From the NCBI GenBank assembly GCA_963457665.1, contig OY735222.1, positions 33,906,914 to 33,970,913 of the forward strand: a DNA stretch of 64,000 nt. The letters are read 5' to 3'. Of this stretch, positions 57,215 through 64,000 are shown piece after piece. Made by a program: the position numbers and the translations under genes. Origin of the DNA: Thysanoteuthis rhombus. Taxonomy: Eukaryota > Mollusca > Cephalopoda > Oegopsida > Thysanoteuthidae. The number at the start of each line of letters is the position of its first letter. Positions within the stretch are counted from its first letter, which is position 1. Below the pieces are notes generated by a model. The model was not told the origin of the DNA and ran no database searches. It was given only the letters and a program-made list of their open reading frames with translations.

Positions 57215-59090
57215 TACATCATCATCATCATCAACATCAGTCTTTTAACGTCCGTCGTTGGATAAGGACCTTTCCCAGGATTCGCCACAATTCTCTATTG
57301 TGGGCGTCACGGAGCCAGTATTTTCTGAATTTGTCTTGTTCATCTTGCTATCTTGTATTCTGTCGGCCTTGGTTTTGCATGTGATCTCTGGGGATCCATG
57401 TTGTGGGTCATGATGTCCATCGGTAGTCTATCATTCTTGCAACATATCCTGCCCATTGCCATTTAAGTTTTTTAATAATTTCTATGATGTCTCGGACTCC
57501 TGTTTTCTTCCTAATATACTTGTCTTGTCATCTCTCGATGTTGCAGTACTATCACGTATACAGAGTCTACACCTTGCAGGGTGATGGCTTTCATGACCAT
57601 GGGAATTTCTACAGAGTTGAATGCCTTCCTGAAATCTACAAATGCTACAGCAAGTGGCATTTTGTATTCTGCTGCTTTCTCTTCCAGCTGATTTATTGAA
57701 TAAAGATGGTCCATGGTCGAGTGAGTTTTTTCAAATCCAGCCTGCCCTCGTCACTGGTTTTCATCTTGCGTTTTAGTAATCCAGTTGATGATGATTTTTG
57801 TGGAAAGTTTGTAAATGCAGTTGAGTAGGTTTATAGGCCTGTAGCTGTTGCGGTCTTTCGGGTTTCTTTTTTATGTAGAAGTATTATGATTACAGTATTC
57901 CTGTCTTTCAGGACTTTACTCTGTTTCATACACAAGTTGAATAGAATAGCTAGCTTTTTGTTGATGCTCTTACCAGCTTTTTTGAGTACATCGATGGTGA
58001 TGTTATGTAGTCTGGGGGTTTCACCTTTTTTTGTTTGTTCAATGGCTTGCTTTACTCCCCATGGTGTAACTTCTGGGAAGTCCTCGAACTGATTGTCAGC
58101 GTCTTTTGTATTCAGGTCGTCGTTTTACTGTCCGTTCTTTGAAGAGTAGAGTTCCTGGTAAAATTCTTGGACGAGTTCAACAATTCTGTCTCTGTCTGTT
58201 GATATGTCTCCGTTTGCTCTGAGTATGCTAGTTATTTATTTCTGTCATCCACTGAGAGCTTTGTTTATTACTTTAAATCCTCGCCGTTCTTCGAGAGTGG
58301 TTTCGATGATTGCTGTCGTGTACCATCTTTTGTCTTCTCATGGTATTTTTTTTATTGTTTTGTTTAGGTCAGTTTCTTCTATTTTTTCTCTTATTGTTGT
58401 TGGTGATTTGAGGTTTCTGCACTTTTCAATAAGTTTCCTGGTTTCATCTAAGATTTTGCAAATGATCGCTGTGTATTTTGGTTTAAGCATATTGGCAGCT
58501 TCTAATAGATAGGTCGTTTTTTTGCTGTGGAGTTCGTTGAGGTTGGTGTCGTTTTTGGTTAGGATATCAAGGGTTGGGTGAGTTTGTTTAGCACGTTTAA
58601 TGGTTACAGTTTGGTGTGGAACATTCTCCTGTGTTCTTTATTGGTAATTATTTGTATCTTACACTTTACCATTCTATGGTCGCTTCCTACGTTTACTTGG
58701 CTTAGAATTCGAATGTCTTTGATGGTGTTGCATTCGTCTGTCAGGATGAAGTCTATTTCGTTTTTGGTTTCATGGTTGGGGCTCTTCCAAGTCCATTTTG
58801 TATTGGGTTTCTTTTTAAAGAATGTATTCATGATTTTTAAGTCGTTTACGGTTGCAAAGTTTACAAGATTTTCACCTCTCTCGTTCCGTCTTTTGTATCC
58901 AAATTCTCCGATGCAGTGTTTGTTTCCTTGTCCTACTTGTGCGTTGAAATCTCCAATGATGACATTGGAGTATTTTCTGGTATCTTGGGGTATAGAGTTC
59001 AAGTCATCATAGAAGTTGCTGATTTCTTCTCTGGTTGATTGCGAAGTGGGAGCGTAGACTTGGATGACATTTAGCTTGTACTTATTTGAG
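57215..59090 (-). mobile_element. RTE-type LINE with the best-preserved endonuclease, internally deleted
   Basis: From right to left on the minus strand: NVIQVYAPTSQSTREEISNF-like text, NVIIGDFNAQVGQGNK, FKKKPNTKWTWKSPNH and NVGSDHRMVKCK. This is the apurinic-like endonuclease with both GDFNA and SDH blocks, in one open frame of 132 codons (58604-59002). At about 57.54 kb the C-terminal module joins directly to the middle of the reverse transcriptase (AFVDFRKAFNSVEIP), so several hundred bases are missing. Confidence 0.88.
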
Positions 59091-59099
59091 AGTTGTATG

Positions 59100-59168
59100 G
59101 CAGGATTGAAACCTCTGCTTCAGACCCAGAAGCCAATATCCTACCTCTGAGTTACGGAACTGGACGGT
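59100..59168 (-). mobile_element. tRNA-like SINE head
   Basis: On the minus strand, GTAACTCAGAGGTAGGATA resembles an A box and GAGGTTTCAATCCTGC a B box, with about 30 bases between. The acceptor stem is not convincing, so this is not called as a tRNA gene. Confidence 0.5.
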
Positions 59169-59314
59169 CAGTAAGGCTGAATTTAAGTGATATATTCATT
59201 TACGCATGAATTCCCCATCCACTAGAGTGCTCTATTCCAATGGAAGAGCATTGCATAAGCTTACAATGAATGAGTTACCTCACTTAAAGAGTGCTGAACT
59301 CTGAATAGAGGAGC

Positions 59315-59379
<65 letters not shown>
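59315..59379. repeat. (TA)n microsatellite
   Basis: About 65 bases of TA. Confidence 0.97.
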
Positions 59380-59600
59380 GGAGCCGTTTGGTTAGCACGT
59401 GCGAAGAGAGTCACGTATTCTATTCTTGGTACTCTTCATGGGACAAATTTCCTCAGCACTCTGTAGTTAATTGTACGTTTGGGTTGGAAGGTAGGATGAG
59501 AAACGAGCATGCCTGTACCTATCTTCAGTTGTCTTGCTAACTGGAACACCAAAGGGATTATGCATCCTCCAACGTAGCAGAGGAAGCTATAAGAACAATG

Positions 59601-59762
<162 letters not shown>

Positions 59763-59879
59763 GAATCCAAAATGATATAATATGATATAATATAATGCAA
59801 TATTCGATGTGTTATGCATTTATTTCAGGAATTGTTCGATTCATTCAACATTAAACATCAAATTGAGTAGAGCTCAAAA

Positions 59880-61075
59880 TCTGATGATTCGGTACACAAA
59901 CATTATTATGTTTCTGCCCTTTTTGGGCTTCTTTAGGCGAATGATTTGATGATTCGGGAAATTTTTTTTTTCGGGGTGGAGTCGATTTTTTTAGGGTGGA
60001 TAACTTTCCTCTTATTCTTTTTATATATCTTTTTTTCATTTTTGTCGCTTTTGGTCACTGCCAAACACATGTTTTTTTTCTGTTCTACATTGTTGAGATA
60101 CTGTACAGTCTGGTATTTATGAATTAGCAGGGGGGGGGGGCTCTGTAGGCACGTTGTTAAAACATGAGCTCCTTGTGATGTGTTTCTTCTATGGGAGTAT
60201 TTTCTTCTCACTCAAATATATTTCCTAGCGTTGGGTTTCACTTTAACACGACTTAAGTTGTTAGTGTAATTATGTTGGCTTATGTATGTTTCTATACATC
60301 TAAGTTTATAATGAAAAAATGATTTGTTGTTCCTCAATTGGCTGGAGGTATGAAATAATAATAATGTTAATGTTAATAGTAATTTTGCTACTACTAATGC
60401 TAACAATAACGAGGGGAAGGAAATAGCTATGGTGGTTAATTTTTGTATACCTGTATGTAGGGTGTTGTATGTTTTTAGTAGAAATTTTGAACGGTGTCGG
60501 CATTTAACGCTTCTTCATTTCTTCTGCTTAATGATTATGCTTTTTTTTTACTGTTGGCGTCGGTAATATAGGGTTCCAATATTCTGGCATATTTCTTTTT
60601 GTTTTAATATTTTCCATTTAACAGTGAGTTTGAAGTCGCTATCAGTTAGTCTCCAATTATATATTGACAGCAATGTACTATTTTGTATTTTTCGTTTGTA
60701 AATGATGATATATTGTTGGCTAATCTTAGTTGAAAGAGTGTTTTTGATATTCCTTTGAAATATTCCACTTCTAAGGGTATTTCTTGGGTTGATACTTCAA
60801 CTTGATGTACAATATTCGATTTGAGACATTTGCAAACGACATCCGTTTCTCTTTTTACATTGCAATCTAGTTCACTTACGCTTTCTCGATTGGTGTTATT
60901 TCTGATTATTTTATGGTTAAATTTTTTAAAAAACTTATTAAAATTATCCGTAAAACTATAGCTTATTTTCATTTTGTTCTTGTGATATATTTTACATAGT
61001 GGGTTGCTCAGGGGAAGGGTTTAGCTCAACGCTACGTTGAAGCAGCTACCCTATTGGAAAAAAAAACCCTCAAAC
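59880..61075 (-). mobile_element. Penelope-like element fragment with GIY-YIG region
   Basis: Minus-strand frame 60972-60646 gives LDCNVKRETDVVCKCLKSNI, VHQVEVSTQE, then FKGISKTLFQLRLANNISSF and TNEKYK. This matches the Cys motif followed by the YxGxSxxxFKxRxxNHxxSF region of a GIY-YIG endonuclease, with the catalytic Tyr-Ile-Gly damaged. The 750 bases downstream share text with 52.88 kb. Confidence 0.7.
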
Positions 61076-62195
61076 AATAGACATGTTTTAATATATCTGC
61101 AATTTCATGTTGACTAATCTGATATTTGAATGTAAAAAAAAAAGCCTCGTGAACATTAGAACAAATCAACTTTGAGGATCATCCTGACAAATCTTTCGCT
61201 CTTTTTTCCCTCTAAATCAAATTTTATTGACTGGAATCACGTAGAAAAAATATCAGGATATTTAGAATTTGTCAGATAAAAATTATTGTTTTGTCGATTG
61301 TTTTATCCACCCAGTTTGACTGTGGCCCAGTATTTAGGCTCATTACTTTCTGAATACTTCATTTCTAAATGTAACAAAAGGCAAAAATTATGTAAAATAA
61401 TGGAACCTGTTCAAACATTTCACTCCTGTTGAACACAATTACAAAAGTTGATGAAAGAAGCTCGTAGGCAATCAGTATTCGATTAAAAAACAAGAATCAT
61501 GGAGTCAATAGAGTTTTCTAAGCAGTCTATTCCTAAATATTTAAAAATCTCAAATGTATCCCATTCATTGCTCAGCTATTTACCAAAGTATTCAGTTGAC
61601 ATTGTTCGAGAAGCTACTCACGAGGTGATAAAAAAAAGGTAATAAAAAATATCAAAAATAATTCAATAACCATCGTATTATCACGAGGAGATTTCTAGTA
61701 GTGTTCTGTAAGAAGAAAGCGATACCCTTTTGCGATTATATAAGATAAAAAAGAGACCGATAATTAAAATCGTAAACGTCCTCAACAAGCATAGAATCAA
61801 ACCAACAAAGTTGATTCGCTGATATTTGACAATAATATTCTTGCTTGACTAAGTGATTCAAATGAAGATATCTTAGAGTGTGAAACACTTGAGTAAGAAC
61901 TGCCCATGAATTGCATTACAAAAACATATTCATTTCATGATGAGAAATAGAAAATATTGTCTTTGTCAGATCAGCCACAATACGAGGATTCATAAAATCA
62001 ATATTAATATTATAAGCCATGAGAAAAATATTAAACCTCATTTAGATTTCATAAGTCTGTTTTTTTTTTACAGACCCGAAACAATTGTTTAGCAAATAAC
62101 GTTCTTTTTAACTTTATCTGAATTGGAATCGCTCTGAGTTGACCATGATTAGAATTTATCAATGTTTGAAATTGTCTGTATCTAATTGACTTGCA
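61076..62195. other. AT-rich stretch
   Basis: Nothing recognised. Confidence 0.6.
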
Positions 62196-62199
62196 ATAA

Positions 62200-62665
62200 G
62201 AATTCACTGATATAGAAGCACAATAGTCGTGGGGTATGATGTGGTCAATATTGAATCTACTTGTTAACTTGAGTCTGCTTTATGATCTTGTAGATCCAAC
62301 AAATCTCAAAAATGCTCAATGGGATTAAGATCCGGGGAGTTTATTGGCTATGGTAACACAACTAAATCTTCTTCATGTTCCTGAAAACATTCCCACTCAA
62401 TTCATGCAGTGTGACATAGCACATGTTCCTGTTGAAAGTCAACTTTCATCATAGATGAGTTTTGGCATGAAGAAATATATCTTGGTCTTCCTTGAGACAG
62501 TTGGCGATTTTTCCCTTCTCGATCCATTGCCGACACCTGAGCATTCCACAAGCTCCATCGTTTCGGAAATGCTCTGAACTTGTCTACAGGCCATCACAAT
62601 TTGATTTTTGTCGAAGTCAATCAAAACTTTCTTTCAGCCCATGCTTCTGAATTCAACACATCAAA
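62200..62665 (-). mobile_element. Tc1-like transposon remnant, internally deleted
   Basis: Minus strand: DFDKNQIVMACRQVQSISET and MELVECS (N-terminal DNA-binding region), then DFQQEHVLCHTA, CFQEHEEDLVVLP, and NSPDLNPIEHF. These match the order of Tc1 transposases, but the middle of the protein with the first catalytic Asp is gone, and the second Asp is replaced (QEH for QDN). Confidence 0.8.
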
Positions 62666-62789
62666 ATGAAGTACTCGAGGCCAGCTTACCTGCTAATATA
62701 CCTTTGACCCTGACACGCGCATCCTTACGAGACAGCTGCTGTCATTCTTGCCACATATCACTGGTGTTTTGGCTCATTAATTATATATC

Positions 62790-64000
62790 TATGCATAAAT
62801 TTATATCTTACTTGAAGGAATAATGAATGGTTTTTAAGTGTTTAACTTGACCTTTTTTTCTGTACGTGAGCATAGTTCAATAGTTAGGGTATGCGAGAAC
62901 TGTTCTGAAATTGAGAACTTTTGGTTATTCATTTATCCATTCTCAAGATCTCAGGCCCTAATGGCTGGGGATTAAAACTGGGATTATAGATGTAGAGTAT
63001 TTTTAAAAATTCAATTCCAAGACGTTTGTACATTATGATCAAAACAATTCCCTTCTCTGGACAGAATGTATAAATCAGTTTTTGAATACATTTGTTGAAA
63101 TACCAATACTTTGATTGAAGAAAATCTTCAACATTGTGTTCTTTATCTTGATAAGACTCGGAGTCTTCTTTGCAGCGTACAAATAGTCTACGCGTATCCT
63201 CAATTTTTCAACCTATATACTCATGAAAAATAAATCATCTATTAGTATACACGTGAATACCCGTGAAAAATCAAATAGTGTATGCGTATTCTCAATTGTT
63301 ATTCTCTATATATCAGCATGAAAAATAAACCATCTATTAGTGTACAAGTCAATGCATGTAAAAAAAATCTCTGATATATTTGAACTTCCACGATTCTTTG
63401 AGAAAATGTTCTTTTCAATTGGCAACATTTTGAGCCCTGAATGGAAGTGTGCAGTATTAAGGACAGCAAAACAAAAAAAGTGACGCTGTTAATTATGTAA
63501 GTATATGTCAACTTAATGAGTTGATATCAAACCACCTTTACAGAGATCTTCAACAAGGGTCGATCCCACTAACAACGGCTTGCTCCGGGAGCTCTACATG
63601 GGTTTTAGCAAGTTAGTTTTTGACCCCTCAAAATATGATTTTTCAGTGTGTGTGTGTGGGGGGTTCTGTTTCCAATTTAAATTCGTTCTAGAATCACACT
63701 TAGGAAGAAGTTTCTGTTTAAACCTATTCCTCTAATAACGTAAATAGTTTTCGCATTTCAAGAATAAAGGGGTGTATATTGCAGAGATCGTAAAAATAGT
63801 TATATTAAACCATATCTAATTATTCTTTTATTTTTTTGCTGTCAAAAGTCTCCAAGTATGAAGAGCATTTTTGACCTTTTTGACATTCATTCATCCCGCC
63901 CTGGTATCTGACTATTTTCTTAGATTCGACACTACATAAATCAAGCTTTTTTATTGCAGTGCTTTCAAAATCATTGATCTCTCTAGTTGTTGAATAGACA
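62790..64000. other. AT-rich stretch to the window end
   Basis: No gene. A near-repeat of about 95 bases (atgaaaaataaatcatctat against atgaaaaataaaccatctat) occurs at 63.22 and 63.31 kb. Confidence 0.55.

Noticed and set aside
58604-59002. 132-codon frame with GDFNA and SDH motifs as a host nuclease gene
   Set aside because: The neighbouring reverse transcriptase text and (GAT) tail show it is the endonuclease of an RTE LINE.
62439-62624. 61-codon frame as a host helix-turn-helix gene
   Set aside because: It is followed by the CHTA and SPDLNPIEH blocks of a Tc1-like transposase, so it is the transposon's N-terminus.

Overview
The window looks like nuclear DNA of a mollusc, most likely a cephalopod such as an octopus. 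It is AT-rich, one gene has introns of 0.2-7 kb, dinucleotide microsatellites are abundant, and many 5'-truncated RTE-type LINE copies end in short (GAT)n tails. The species is an inference from general knowledge of such genomes. Nothing bacterial or viral is present: no operons and no CRISPR array.

Positions 1-28,200 hold the one convincing protein-coding gene. It lies on the minus strand and runs off the left edge. Thirteen exons can be placed from splice sites and phase: a signal-peptide exon (28008-27936), an 18-nt microexon, then three group-A scavenger receptor cysteine-rich (SRCR) domains, each split over two exons, separated by very short Thr/Ser/Gln-rich linker exons. Every domain boundary is phase 1 and every intron inside a domain is phase 2. 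The 1192 nt of coding exon in the window stay in frame (397 codons plus one base). The product should be a secreted or cell-surface multi-SRCR protein of the kind linked to innate recognition or matrix binding; its C-terminus lies outside the window. Its introns hold a dead Tc1-like transposon, LINE pieces, Ty3/gypsy remnants, a hammerhead-like Penelope terminus, tRNA-derived SINE heads, a 187-bp tandem duplication and unclassified dispersed repeats.

Positions 28,200-64,000 contain no gene I can support and are mostly transposon debris. From left to right: an RTE LINE (29.56-31.18 kb) interrupted by a GC-rich array of three related units whose 5' part resembles U2 snRNA and whose middle resembles U4 snRNA; about 9.7 kb with almost nothing recognisable (31.2-40.9 kb); two LINE families fused at about 41.45 kb; a cluster of tRNA-headed SINE-like units (45.9-48.9 kb) invaded by an RTE LINE that itself carries a second RTE insertion with a 10-bp target-site duplication; a 918-bp solo LTR flanked by CCTT; an inverted ~460-bp copy of sequence at 4.05-4.51 kb; Penelope-like GIY-YIG fragments; two long RTE copies with endonuclease motifs (54.8-59.1 kb); and a second Tc1-like remnant (62.2-62.7 kb).

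The most unusual object is the snRNA-like composite array at 29.9-30.86 kb. Next are the duplicated linker exons of the SRCR gene, the inverted LINE-tail-plus-flank pair, and the cleanly dated nested insertions. Repeat-family names rest on protein motifs read by eye; no database search was run.
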